A model generated the notes under the pieces. The model was not told the DNA's origin. It ran no database searches and saw only the letters and a program-made list of their open reading frames with translations. A stretch of 64,000 nucleotides of DNA from contig CAVQNH010000045.1 in NCBI GenBank assembly GCA_963713815.1, positions 62,001-126,000 of the forward strand, in the 5' to 3' direction. This DNA comes from RYN-230 sp963713815. Its GTDB lineage: Bacteria; Actinomycetota; Actinomycetes; Streptosporangiales; Streptosporangiaceae. This document shows positions 9,070 through 17,360 of this stretch, in pieces (position 1 is the stretch's first letter; each line of letters opens with the position of its first letter). A program made the position numbers and the translations under genes.

Positions 9070-9190
9070 GCGTCTCCCCGGCTTGAGGACCCGGGCCAGC
9101 TCGCCGAAGGCCACCGGCCTATCGGACGGGGCCAGATACATGAGGGAGTACCAGCAGACCAGGCCACTGGCGAAGCGTCCTCAGCTCATC
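9070..9190 (-). pseudogene. remnant of a SAM-dependent methyltransferase
   Basis: On the minus strand the segment reads GLVCWYSLMYLAPSDRP followed by VAFGELARVLKPG, the conserved motif IV to post-V region of class I methyltransferases (x-x-D-W-Y-S-L ... F-x-E-x-x-R-V-L-K-P-G). The preceding part (SVDAKTDELRTLRQW) is in another frame, and neither the AdoMet-binding N-terminus nor the C-terminus can be found. A broken scrap next to the IS110 transposase, probably left by rearrangement. Confidence 0.55.
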
Positions 9191-9465
9191 GGTCTTGGCA
9201 TCCACGGAAGGACCATAACCAGCCCGGCCGGCCAGGGGCAGGTCCATATCCGGTCATCAGCGTGAGTCGTTCTGCGTCAAGCTTCTGGCCGGTGCCCGGC
9301 CCGTCGTCTGTCCCTGCATAGCGGTTGTGGGGTTGGTCCCAGCAGCGTGTGATCGGGTTGGTGAGACGACGGGCGGGGCTGCCCATGATGACCGGCGAGA
9401 TCACCGGGGTGTCTCAATGCCGCGGAGGGCTCGCCCCGGCCGTCAGCTTGCGCCGCAGCGGCTCC

Positions 9466-10815
9466 TTATGCGGCGAGCGTTGCGGGGTTCTGCTGGGTGC
9501 CGTGGGCAGCGATGACCGGATCCCAGGCTTGGCCGGTGGTGATGACGGCGTGCAGTTGCCGCAGGATCGCGGCGGCGATCACGGTCTGAGCCTGGGTAGG
9601 GGTCAGTTTGTTCTGCTCCCTGCTGGTTAGGTTCTGGTAGCGGGCATCGTAGACAGGGTTGGCGCGTTGCGCGCCCCAGACAGCACGCCATGCTGCCAGG
9701 CGCAGCCCGGGGCGTCCCTGCCCGGTCAGCCTGGTCCGGCCGGTGAACGCGCCGGAGAGTTTCTCCCGCGGGGCCAGGCCGGCGTGCCCGGCCAGCGCAC
9801 GTGCGGTAGTGAACCGCCTGGGGTCGCCGGTCTCGGCCAGGATCGCCGCGGCACCCACGGGCGATATCCCGGTGATCGAGGTGACCAGCGCGGTCAGCCC
9901 GAGCTCGTCCAGGACGCCGGTCATCCGCTGCTCGGCCTGGGTGAGCCGGGTCCGGGTGAGCTGCCAGTCTTCCAGCAGCAGCTGCACCCGTTCCAGCGCG
10001 CCGGCCCGGTGCGCGATCACCCCGGCCGGATCGCTGAGCGCGGTGAACAGCCCGCGCACGATCCGCAGGCATGGCTTCTGGCCGCCGCGGCGGGTGATCT
10101 CCCGCCGCACCGCCTGTTCGAAGCGGGCCGCCCCGAGGCGGCGGGTGCGGCCGAAGTCCCCCCGGTCCCGGCTGGTGATCACCTGCAGGGCGGCCATCCA
10201 CGTGCGCGACCGGAACGGCTGCCGCGCTGTGTCCAGCGCAGCGGGCCAGACACACTCCAGAAGATCCCGCATCTGCTGGATCTGGCTGCCGGCCTCGGTG
10301 ATCAGCTGCTCGCGGCGGGTACCCAGATGCCGCAGCCGGCCCCACGTCTCATCCACCGGCTCCGGGACATAGCAACGCAGCTGCGCGGTGAGCCGGGCGA
10401 TCAGAACCGCGTCTTTCTCATCAGTCTTGTCCCAGGTCAGGTCCTCGGTGCGGCGCGACCACGACGTGACCATCGGCTGCACGCACACGAACGGCACCGG
10501 CCGGTCCGCGGCCAGCTGCCCCAGCACCCGCCAGCGGTGCCCAGCCGGCTCACACGACACCGTCAGCCCGGCCCACCCCTTCGCCGCTGCGCGCCCGGCA
10601 GCCCAGTCCAGCGCCGCGCCCAGATCCCAGGCACGGCACCGGAACGTCCGGCGCGCGATGACCTTAGAGTCGTGGTCGGTCACCACGACCATCTGCTTCT
10701 TATCCGCCAGGTCGATCCCGGCGATCGCGTTCGTCACCGGCACCAGAACACGTAGCCGGTCCAAGCGCGCGTTGCGGTTGCGGTCGCCCCGCGACACGCC
10801 ACTACCGTTACCCAT
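9466..10815 (-). CDS. IS110-family transposase
   Basis: 449 residues from ATG at 10815 with AGGAGG six bases upstream. The N-terminal RuvC-like DEDD domain shows GIDLADK (Asp about 35), VSCEP and WDKTDEKDAVLIARL. The C-terminal transposase-20 domain contains ITGISPVGAAAILAETGD (helix-hairpin-helix-like) and LAPREKLSGAFTG with the conserved serine region, then RLAAWRAVW. Full length and no frameshift, so probably active. IS110 elements lack clear terminal inverted repeats, so the element ends cannot be set here. It probably extends some bases beyond both ends of the gene and would also carry the bridge RNA known for this family in a flank. Confidence 0.92.
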   Translation of the reverse strand: MGNGSGVSRGDRNRNARLDRLRVLVPVTNAIAGIDLADKKQMVVVTDHDSKVIARRTFRCRAWDLGAALDWAAGRAAAKGWAGLTVSCEPAGHRWRVLGQLAADRPVPFVCVQPMVTSWSRRTEDLTWDKTDEKDAVLIARLTAQLRCYVPEPVDETWGRLRHLGTRREQLITEAGSQIQQMRDLLECVWPAALDTARQPFRSRTWMAALQVITSRDRGDFGRTRRLGAARFEQAVRREITRRGGQKPCLRIVRGLFTALSDPAGVIAHRAGALERVQLLLEDWQLTRTRLTQAEQRMTGVLDELGLTALVTSITGISPVGAAAILAETGDPRRFTTARALAGHAGLAPREKLSGAFTGRTRLTGQGRPGLRLAAWRAVWGAQRANPVYDARYQNLTSREQNKLTPTQAQTVIAAAILRQLHAVITTGQAWDPVIAAHGTQQNPATLAA

Positions 10816-10964
10816 GAACGTCCTCCTGCTGCGCAGGACACCAAGCCCGAAGCGCATCAGGGGGACGTTCCTACGTCACGAACCGACACGCAGAACGTCT
10901 TTCTATGCCGCGTACCGGGCAGTGGTGCTGCCGGTGGGGGCTGCGTCTGCGGCAGACTGAACGG

Positions 10965-11749
10965 GTGTCTGCTGATGACGTATGGGCTCCTCTGGCTGAG
11001 CGGTTCGTGGATGGGCACTACGGGACGTTGCGCGGCCGGGTGCGCACCCATGTGATCGCGTGCCATCTCCGGGAGCATCTGCCAAGGCCGCCGGCCGCGC
11101 TGGTCGATGTCGGAGGTGGAGCGGGCAATCAGTCGATTCCCCTGGCCAGGGACGGCTATCAGGTGGCCATTGTGGATCCGTCGGCAGCGATGCTCGCCAA
11201 GGCACAAGCCCGGCTGGAGTCCGAGCCAGCTGAGGTTGCCAGCCGGGTCCGGCTGGTCCAGGCCAGCGCCGCGGAGGCGCGCCATGCGCTGGGCGGCATG
11301 CGGTTCGCCGGCGTCCTCTGCCACGGGGTCATCATGTATGTCGATGACCCGCAGCCATTCGCCGCCACGCTGGCAGATCTGGCCCAGCCAGGAGCGATCG
11401 TATCCCTGGTAGCCAAGAACGCCGACGTCACGGCCAGCAGACCGGCCCTGGAGGGCAACTGGGCCGGGGCCCTGGCCGCCTTTGACACCGACCGCCAGCT
11501 CAACGGGCTCGGCCTGGACACCCGCGCGGACACCATCGACGGCCTCACCGCTGTCCTGGCCAAAACCGGTGTGAAGCGAATTGCCTGGTACGGGTGCGCC
11601 TGTTCACCGACAGCTGGACTCCCGCCCACCTCGGCGCCGGTGCCGAAGAACAGGCCCTGGAAGTCGAACTTCAGGCCAGCCGCCGCGATCCCTACCGGCT
11701 CATGAGCCGCCTATTCCACATCATCGGCAGGCGCCTGCCGAGCCATTGA
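10965..11749 (+). pseudogene. CmoM/SmtA-like methyltransferase, frameshifted near its end
   Basis: GTG start at 10965. Residues 1-208 form a class I methyltransferase with the AdoMet motif LVDVGGGAGNQSIPLA, a VDPS acidic loop and GVLCHGVIMYVDDP. After IAWYG (about 11595) the original frame turns into unrelated sequence, but with one extra G in the GGG run the protein continues as YGVRLFTDSWTPAHLG and ends SRLFHIIGRRLPSH at the TGA of 11747-11749. WYGVR.F.D is the signature end of SmtA/CmoM tRNA carboxymethoxyuridine methyltransferase-like proteins. Either a recent pseudogene or a one-base sequence error. Confidence 0.75.
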
Positions 11750-12058
11750 CGAAGAGTCTCCTCAGGAGGAGGAGACGCCCCGCACTACGAAAGCAAACGC
11801 ACTCACATGCCGCATATGGTGTGCATTGGAACAGGGGTGACGTGGTGCCCGGCGGCCGTGCTGCAAGATCGATAAAGCGTGCCGGTTTGAGCCGCCAGCT
11901 GACCGCTCCTCCTATTGCTCCAGGGGTTGGCGTCGGGACACGCGGACCCGAGAACGTCACTCTGAGTGAGAGCCAAGGGCAGGGAGAACGCGCGCCGAGC
12001 CGCACTTACTGGATGACGTTGCGGTTGTTGACCGTGGGATCTGGCGTCTTGCCGGGGG
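11750..12058. other. intergenic region
   Basis: About 310 bp between the methyltransferase and the phospholipase D-like remnant. No frame with gene-like features, no clear repeat or promoter. Confidence 0.4.
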
Positions 12059-12298
12059 TCAGTGGTAGAGGGCGACGCCCTCGATGCCGGTGAAGGCGTG
12101 ACAAGGCTCTGTGCCGGACAGGGCGCTGCCGGCGCCCTGGGGGTTTCGATGACGACGGTTACCTGGACGCCGCGGGTTACCGCGTTGCGCAGTGCTTCGG
12201 TCAGCGGCGGGTAGGGGCGCCCGGCAGGCTGCACGGCGAAGGACGCGACGCCGCCGACGACAACAGACCGATCGCTGCGGAATAGGTGCCGCAGTTCG
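12059..12298 (-). pseudogene. phospholipase D-like (DISARM DrmC-type) protein remnant
   Basis: Minus-strand translation gives ELRHLFRSDRSVVVGGVASF, then GRPYPPLTEALRNAV, TRGVQVTVVIETP and, one frame over, QGAGSALSGTEPCHAFTGIE followed by GVALYH and a stop. The pattern (region before the first HKD motif, a strand V-V-V-x-x-x-x-x, then R-G-V-x-V-T-V-V-I-E-T-x-x-G-A-G) matches PLD-family proteins such as the DrmC component of DISARM phage defence. A missing C in the CCCCC run shifts the frame and both HKD motifs are gone. The upstream end runs into the YchJ-like gene. Assignment to DrmC rather than another PLD family is from memory of the motif and is tentative. Confidence 0.5.
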
Positions 12299-12309
12299 CA
12301 GTCCCCGAG

Positions 12310-12627
12310 TCACACCGTGCCGAAGTAGTACCAGCGACCGCCCTCGCGGACGAACCGCGATCGCTCCTGCTGGACCCCGATCCCGCCGCCGGGCACGAGG
12401 TAGGTGGCGCGGAACTCGACGATGCCGGTGTCGTCGTCGGGACCGCCAGCGACGGTGTCGATGATCTGGAGGCCGCGCCAGGTCGGGTTGTCGGTCAGGT
12501 CGAGCGAGGCGGGCCGGGTCGACGGATGCCACGATGCGAGCAGCCATTCAGCGTCGGCGTCGCGGACCGCCGCGAAGCGCGAGCGCATCAGGTCTTCGGC
12601 CGTCTTCAGCCACGGGTGCTCGTGCAT
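12310..12627 (-). CDS. YchJ-like (UPF0225) protein lacking the SEC-C zinc motif
   Basis: 105 residues from ATG at 12627. The segment AEDLMRSRFAAVRDADAEWL, ASWHPSTRP, WRGLQIIDT, GIVEFRATY and a C-terminal RFVREGGRWYYFGT is the central NTF2-like domain of YchJ/UPF0225 proteins. The usual N-terminal Cys-rich SEC-C-type motif (CPCGS...YxxCC) is missing: the gene begins only 26 bp after the stop of the upstream gene. Function of this family is unknown. It may be translated with the 456-residue protein upstream. Confidence 0.8.
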   Translation of the reverse strand: MHEHPWLKTAEDLMRSRFAAVRDADAEWLLASWHPSTRPASLDLTDNPTWRGLQIIDTVAGGPDDDTGIVEFRATYLVPGGGIGVQQERSRFVREGGRWYYFGTV

Positions 12628-12653
12628 GTCTTGAGTCAATGTGCCCCGGTCGT

Positions 12654-14024
12654 TCAGTGTTCGTCCTCGACGGGCTCGACGTTGTCGCCAAGCATGGGGG
12701 CCGCCGTCTTGCGCTGGAACAGCGTCCCGAACGCGCCAGCCATCCCGGCTGCGGCGCCCTTGATCGCCGCTCCGGCTTCCTCGGCCGCGGCAGCCGCTCG
12801 GGGCTGGTCCGGGGTGCCGTCACCGTCGATGTCGACCGGGCGGAACACCTCGGTTGCCCGGTCGAAGGTCTCGGTGCCGAACCGCTCTGCTGCATTGGCG
12901 CCCTCGGATGCGGCCGCGAGCACCTTGTCGCGCACCTCTGCTGCGGCCTGGCCCCAGCGCTTGGCGTCCTTCGCTTCGTGGCCGGACTCGATCCCGAGTC
13001 GACCGCGGAAGTCGAGGACGCCGGTCGTGATCTGGTTGCTCGACTTGACCGCGGCTGGGGAGTCGAACGGGTTGAGCAGCACTTTCGAGTTCGCCTTGCG
13101 GACGGTCTCGTCCAGCCGGGTGAGGAGTCGTGCGGTGCTGCGGCCGATGAGTTCGAGGCGGTTCTGCCGCGCGGTAGTCAGGCCGAGGCGGTGGCTGTCG
13201 AGTTCGTCGGGGGAGGCGTCGAGCACCCGGTCGAGTTCGAGCACAGAGACGCCGTCCTGGAGTTGGAAGGTCCGGGCGAGGACCGCGAGCCACTCGCGGA
13301 CCCTCGGCTCGGCCTCCTTGGTCGCCTGGGCGATCTCGCCGAGGCTGGCCTTCTTCTCCAGTTTCTCCGCGATGGCGTCGAGCTGGCGGAGTGCGTACGC
13401 CTGAGTGCGGGCGATCGTCATCCCGGTCGCCTGCACCTTCGACCAGGTGACCTCCGAGACCCGCCCGACCTGGTCGCGGACGGTCAGGGCCTCCTCGATG
13501 ATCAAGTCGACGCCGATCATGTCCGCCAGCACGGCATCCTTCTGCCCGCGCAGGATGTCGTTGACCTTCTCGTTGATCTCCTGGAGGTAACCGACGATCT
13601 CGTCCATCTGCTCCTGCATGGCGCGCTGCTGCATCATCGTGGACAGCGCAGTCAGGGCGAACGGGCCCCTCAGCAGGGCCGACGGAGCCTGCGCGATCTG
13701 GAGCCACTGCTTGATGTCGCCCGGCTCGCCGATCATCGCGTGGCTCACACCGGGAGTCTTGGTCGGCATCAACCCATACTTCTTGACGGCCTCGGCCGAC
13801 TCAGCAGTCAGCTTCACCCAACGTCCGGAGTTCGCCGCGAGGTCGGCACCGATCTGCGCAGCGGCCCCACCTGTCCCCGAGAACGACCAAAGGCGGTGAA
13901 GATCGAGATTCCTCGACGGTGCTTTGCCGAGCCCGGCTGAAAGAAAGAACCGTTCGACGTCCGCCGAGTTGCCGATGACCGCGAGCCCGTCGCCGTCGCT
14001 CACCAGCTCGACCTCGCTGCCCAT
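12654..14024 (-). CDS. conserved hypothetical protein, coiled, with DxDGDGxxD motif
   Basis: 456 residues from an ATG preceded by AGGAG. The middle (about residues 100-330) is strongly helical with heptad-like runs (QMDEIVGYLQEINEKVNDIL; AIAEKLEKKASLGEIAQATK), suggesting a coiled or helical-bundle body. Near residue 400 is VDIDGDGTPDQ, an EF-hand/dockerin-like calcium loop, then an Ala/Gly-rich tail with AAAGMAGAFGTLFQ. I recall actinobacterial proteins of this layout annotated only as hypothetical. No signal peptide. It precedes the YchJ-like gene by 26 bp and probably shares its transcript. Confidence 0.8.
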   Translation of the reverse strand: MGSEVELVSDGDGLAVIGNSADVERFFLSAGLGKAPSRNLDLHRLWSFSGTGGAAAQIGADLAANSGRWVKLTAESAEAVKKYGLMPTKTPGVSHAMIGEPGDIKQWLQIAQAPSALLRGPFALTALSTMMQQRAMQEQMDEIVGYLQEINEKVNDILRGQKDAVLADMIGVDLIIEEALTVRDQVGRVSEVTWSKVQATGMTIARTQAYALRQLDAIAEKLEKKASLGEIAQATKEAEPRVREWLAVLARTFQLQDGVSVLELDRVLDASPDELDSHRLGLTTARQNRLELIGRSTARLLTRLDETVRKANSKVLLNPFDSPAAVKSSNQITTGVLDFRGRLGIESGHEAKDAKRWGQAAAEVRDKVLAAASEGANAAERFGTETFDRATEVFRPVDIDGDGTPDQPRAAAAAEEAGAAIKGAAAGMAGAFGTLFQRKTAAPMLGDNVEPVEDEH

Positions 14025-14417
14025 CGCTACTCCTGCTGCCCGTGGGTGCCCTTCACCCTGTGGGGATTCATCCCGAAGCGTACTCGGCAGCGCCGACGTC
14101 TACAGGGGGTCGGCACTCGTCGGACAAGAGGCTCACCCGCTCCGGCACAGCGGCAGCGCGGCGACGGTGAACGCCTAGGCTTTAGCTTGCCGTTTACCTG
14201 CCGGGCTGAAGGCTGGGTGTAGTGCGGATCTTGCGCCGGGTGTGCCCGGCGTGTCGCCGGGCGTGCCCGTGCCAGCCACGGCCTTGGACACAACATGTCC
14301 GGCCAGCATTCCCACCACAGCGTCGGGCCGTGGATGTAGCCGGACATTCCGGCAGGGCAGACCACTCTTGGAGGACCACCTCGTACATCTCAAACAACTC
14401 GTCCCGGTAGCCGATGA
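14025..14417. other. intergenic region
   Basis: About 390 bp between the hypothetical gene's start and the recombinase remnant. No convincing gene; it probably contains the promoter of the minus-strand hypothetical gene and decayed sequence from the recombinase. Confidence 0.4.
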
Positions 14418-14723
14418 GCCACGAAGCATGCGCAGGCGTGGCGGCCTCAGCTGTGGCTTGGGGTGCGTAACCGGGGTCCGATGACCGCCAACGGGATCTA
14501 CCAGATGATCGCCCGCCGCGGCCGACAGTGCGGGGTGGATGCCTGGCCGCACCGGTTCTGGCACCATTTCAGCCACACCTGGCTGGACCGGGGCGGCGCG
14601 GAAGGGGACCTGATGGAGCTCAACGGCTGGAGTTCCCCGCAGATGCTGCGACGGTACGGCGCCAGTGCTCGCAGTGCCCGGGCCCGCCGCATCTACGACC
14701 GCATCATGGTCGGCAGCCCGTGA
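14418..14723 (+). pseudogene. C-terminal remnant of a tyrosine recombinase (phage-type integrase)
   Basis: An in-frame stop at 14415-14417 precedes about 100 codons that read LWLGVRNRGPMTANGIYQMI, then PHRFWHHFSHTWLDRGG and MELNGWSSPQMLRRYG, the catalytic core end of tyrosine recombinases. The tyrosine nucleophile region (LRRYG) is kept, but the R of the HxxR box appears changed to W (HRFWHH in place of H-R-F-R-H) and the first catalytic Arg with the whole N-terminal half is missing. It cannot be active. It marks a former integrated element next to the ISL3 insertion. Confidence 0.75.
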
Positions 14724-14881
14724 CAGCGGCTGCGAACCGCCAGCACCCACGGTCGCCGTTACACGCAGACAGATACCCACGTGGGCGATCCCCGTGTGCG
14801 CTGTCGAAGCCGACCCTTCTGCCGATGATCGTGCAGTGGGGGATCGCGGGCATGGATGTTGCGGCGGGTGTCAACGACGGC

Positions 14882-14889
14882 CCAAACTT
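14882..14889. repeat. target site duplication, left copy (CCAAACTT)
   Basis: The eight bases just outside the left inverted repeat of the ISL3 element are identical to those just outside the right one. Eight bases is the duplication length of the ISL3 family. Confidence 0.9.
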
Positions 14890-14913
14890 GGCTCTGGCAC
14901 AGTTTCCGTGACG
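14890..14913 (+). repeat. left terminal inverted repeat of the ISL3 element
   Basis: 24 bases beginning GGCTCTGGCACAGTTTCC, an exact reverse complement of 16601-16624. Confidence 0.95.
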
Positions 14914-14994
14914 GGGTTGGTCCCGGCGTGTCCGGTGGTGTCGTGATCATGGTTCTTGTGATCATGCTCCTCGTGCGATCTTGAGAGTGCCGGT

Positions 14995-16587
14995 GTGCTG
15001 CTCCCGCACCTGGCCGACGTGTCGGTAGAGCGGATCTTCCTGGCTGGCCGGTCGGTGCGGATCCAGGCCAGCACCCGATGCCCGCAGGCAGCCTGCCCTG
15101 GATGCGGCGCGGTGTCCCGCCGGGTGCACAGCCGGTATGAGCGGCGGCTTTCTGATACTGCGGCGGGCGGTCAGGAAGTCGTGATCTGCCTGAGCGTCCG
15201 CCGGTTCTTCTGCCCGGACGCTGCCTGCGAGAAGACGACGTTCGCTGAGCAGGTCCCCGGCCTGACTGTCCGGTACGGACGGCGCAGCGCCAGCCTGACC
15301 GGGGCATTACAGGCGATCGCGCTGGCCCTGGGTGGCCGGGCCGGCGCCCGGCTGTCGGCCCGGTTAGCCGCCGGGGTGAGCCGGACGACACTGATCCGGC
15401 TGATCCGCGCCCTGCCCGATCCCGCCGTAGCCCAGGCGCCGCGGGTGCTGGGCGTGGATGAGTTCGCGCTGCGCCGCGGCCACTGTTACGGGACGCTGCT
15501 GGTGGACGTCGAGACCCGCCGGCCGGTGGACATCCTGGCGGAGCGGTCGGCTGACTCGTTCGCCGCCTGGCTGGCCGCACGTCCTGGCGCGGAGGTCATC
15601 TGCCGCGACCGGGCGGGCTGCTACTCCGACGGCGGCGCCCGCGGAGCCCCGGACGCGATCCAGGTCGCCGACCGCTGGCACCTGTGGCACAACCTGGGCG
15701 AGGCGGTGGAACGCTCCGTCGCCCGGCACCGTCAGTGCCTGCACGCGGCGGCCAAACCACCGCCGCCATCCGGCGCAGGGGACGCCCTGGAAGACAGCCC
15801 GTCCCCGGCCATTTCCGCGGGCTCCCGGCGCGGCGACCGGGTGGCTGCCAGGACCCGCCAGCGGCACGCCGCCATCCGCCAGCTGCTGGCTGAAGGCCGC
15901 AGCATCCACGCCATCGCCGCCGACCTCGGCCTGGCCCGCAACACCGTCCGCCGGTTCGCCCGCGCAGCTGACTCTGAGGAACTTCTGGTTCATGACGGCA
16001 CCGGCCGCCGAGCGAGCATCCTGGAGAACTACGAGCCCTACCTGCGGGAACGGTGGAACGCCGGCTGCACCGACGCCGCCGCCCTGTGGCGGGAGCTCCG
16101 CGCCCGCGGATACCCCGGCGGCTACTCGCTCGTCCGCGACTACCTGACCCAGTTCCGCGGCACCGCCCCGATGCCCGCGCCACCCCCAGTCCCGCCGAAA
16201 CCGCGCACCGTGACCAGCTGGATCATGACCAGGCCCGGGACCCTCACCTCAGACGATCAGGCCCTGCTGGAGGTCATCCTCGACCGCTGCCCGGAGCTGG
16301 CCGCCGTCACCGCGCACGTCCAGGCGTTCGCCGGGCTGATGACCGAGCGCCGCGGACGCGACCTCGAGCAGTGGATGACCGAAGTGATCGCCAGTGCCGA
16401 CCCCGCGCTGCGGTCCTTCGTCACCGGCCTGCGCCGCGACCAGGACGCCGTCACCGCCGGACTCACCCTCCGCTGGAGCTCAGGCGCCGTCGAAGGCCAC
16501 GTCAACCGCATCAAGATGCTCAAGCGCCAGATGTATGGCCGCGCCAACCCCGACCTGCTCCGCCGCCGCGTCCTCCTCGCCGACTAA
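14995..16587 (+). CDS. ISL3-family transposase
   Basis: 530 residues, full length for the family, from GTG at 14995, the first start after an in-frame stop. The N-terminus has a zinc ribbon (CPQAACPGCGA and later CPDAAC), then a helix-turn-helix region, and a DDE nuclease domain: LGVDEFALRRGHCYGT (first Asp), VICRDRAGCYSDG (second Asp) and the Glu in SSGAVEGHVNRIKMLKRQMY. A second HTH (IHAIAADLGLARNTVRRF) splits the catalytic core as in other actinobacterial ISL3 members. No frameshift; probably active. Confidence 0.95.
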   Translation: MLLPHLADVSVERIFLAGRSVRIQASTRCPQAACPGCGAVSRRVHSRYERRLSDTAAGGQEVVICLSVRRFFCPDAACEKTTFAEQVPGLTVRYGRRSASLTGALQAIALALGGRAGARLSARLAAGVSRTTLIRLIRALPDPAVAQAPRVLGVDEFALRRGHCYGTLLVDVETRRPVDILAERSADSFAAWLAARPGAEVICRDRAGCYSDGGARGAPDAIQVADRWHLWHNLGEAVERSVARHRQCLHAAAKPPPPSGAGDALEDSPSPAISAGSRRGDRVAARTRQRHAAIRQLLAEGRSIHAIAADLGLARNTVRRFARAADSEELLVHDGTGRRASILENYEPYLRERWNAGCTDAAALWRELRARGYPGGYSLVRDYLTQFRGTAPMPAPPPVPPKPRTVTSWIMTRPGTLTSDDQALLEVILDRCPELAAVTAHVQAFAGLMTERRGRDLEQWMTEVIASADPALRSFVTGLRRDQDAVTAGLTLRWSSGAVEGHVNRIKMLKRQMYGRANPDLLRRRVLLAD

Positions 16588-16600
16588 CGATCAAGGAACA

Positions 16601-16624
16601 CGTCACGGAAACTGTGCCAGAGCC
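16601..16624 (-). repeat. right terminal inverted repeat of the ISL3 element
   Basis: Exact reverse complement of 14890-14913, located 13 bp after the transposase stop codon. Confidence 0.95.
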
Positions 16625-16632
16625 CCAAACTT
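16625..16632. repeat. target site duplication, right copy (CCAAACTT)
   Basis: Identical to 14882-14889 and directly adjacent to the right inverted repeat. Confidence 0.9.
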
Positions 16633-16718
16633 GAGCAGTTTTCGACGTTCTGACCTCAGGAGGGGCATGGCGCCTATCGAGCCCGTTTCGTGGGGTGGCC
16701 ACGCTGGCTGGGCGCGCC

Positions 16719-17360
16719 TCAGCTTGAGCCGAGGATGATGTCCTTCAGTTCCGCCAAGGTCCGGATCCGGTAGTGCGCCTGCGAGAAGTCGTGTGACTTC
16801 GTGAACTCGTTGTAGACGACGGCGCAGTCGATGCCGGCTGCTATCGCGGAGCGCAGCCCTCTGGCCGAGTCCTCCACGACCAGGGCCTCTTCCTTGGGGG
16901 CTCCGAACCGGTTGAGGGCCGTCAGGTAGGGCTCCGGGTCTGGCTTGGCCCGCGTGTAGTCGTCGCGGACGAGGACGAAGTCCATGTACTGCCTGATGTG
17001 ACGGCCTTGGTGGATCAGCTCAAAGTCCTCGCGCTTGGAGGTGGTCACGATCGCCATGCGCACGTAGTGCGACAGTTCGGCGAGTGCCTCGACGACGCCG
17101 TCGATCTCGATTGCCTCGGTCCGCAGGTACTCCTGGTAGTAGGCGTTCCGGACCTCACGCCGCGTGTCGATGGTCTGGTCATCAACCCCGGCCGCCTTGG
17201 CCTGGGCCCAGGTGCCTGCGCCTTGGCTCATGTCCAGGAGGTACTGGTCCGGGTCCAGCAGCAGGCCGATCTCGGCTAGCGCACGTTCGCCGGCCTTGTA
17301 GTACCAGTGCTCGGTATCGACCAGCACGCCGTCGTGATCGAACAAGATGTACTTCTTCAC
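16719..17360 (-). CDS. HAD-family phosphatase (beta-phosphoglucomutase/phosphoglycolate phosphatase-like)
   Basis: 213 residues. Motif I is FDHDGVLVDTE with nucleophile Asp8 and acid/base Asp10; motif II is IVTTSKRE; motif III/IV are RAKPDPEPYLTAL and VVEDSARGLRSA. The helical cap follows motif I (subclass IA), as in phosphoglycolate phosphatases and beta-phosphoglucomutases. Cytoplasmic; substrate unknown. No obvious operon partner: about 490 bp without a gene lies upstream and the ISL3 element is downstream. Confidence 0.9.
   Translation of the reverse strand: MKKYILFDHDGVLVDTEHWYYKAGERALAEIGLLLDPDQYLLDMSQGAGTWAQAKAAGVDDQTIDTRREVRNAYYQEYLRTEAIEIDGVVEALAELSHYVRMAIVTTSKREDFELIHQGRHIRQYMDFVLVRDDYTRAKPDPEPYLTALNRFGAPKEEALVVEDSARGLRSAIAAGIDCAVVYNEFTKSHDFSQAHYRIRTLAELKDIILGSS

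Larger units (their letters stand above)
14890..16624 (+). mobile_element. complete ISL3-family insertion sequence, 1735 bp
   Basis: Bounded by perfect 24-bp inverted repeats beginning GGCTCTGGCACAGTTTCC and flanked by direct 8-bp duplications CCAAACTT, so both ends are exact. It carries a single full-length transposase gene. ISL3 elements typically start with GG and make 8-bp duplications, in agreement. Removing the element and one duplication restores a continuous sequence (...GACGGCCCAAACTTGAGCAG...), showing a simple and probably recent insertion into non-coding or already decayed sequence beside the recombinase remnant. Confidence 0.95.

Noticed and set aside
12534..13940. Long plus-strand open frame of 468 codons
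   Set aside because: Antisense shadow of the 456-aa hypothetical gene; high G+C leaves opposite strands open, and there is no ribosome binding site or recognisable motif.
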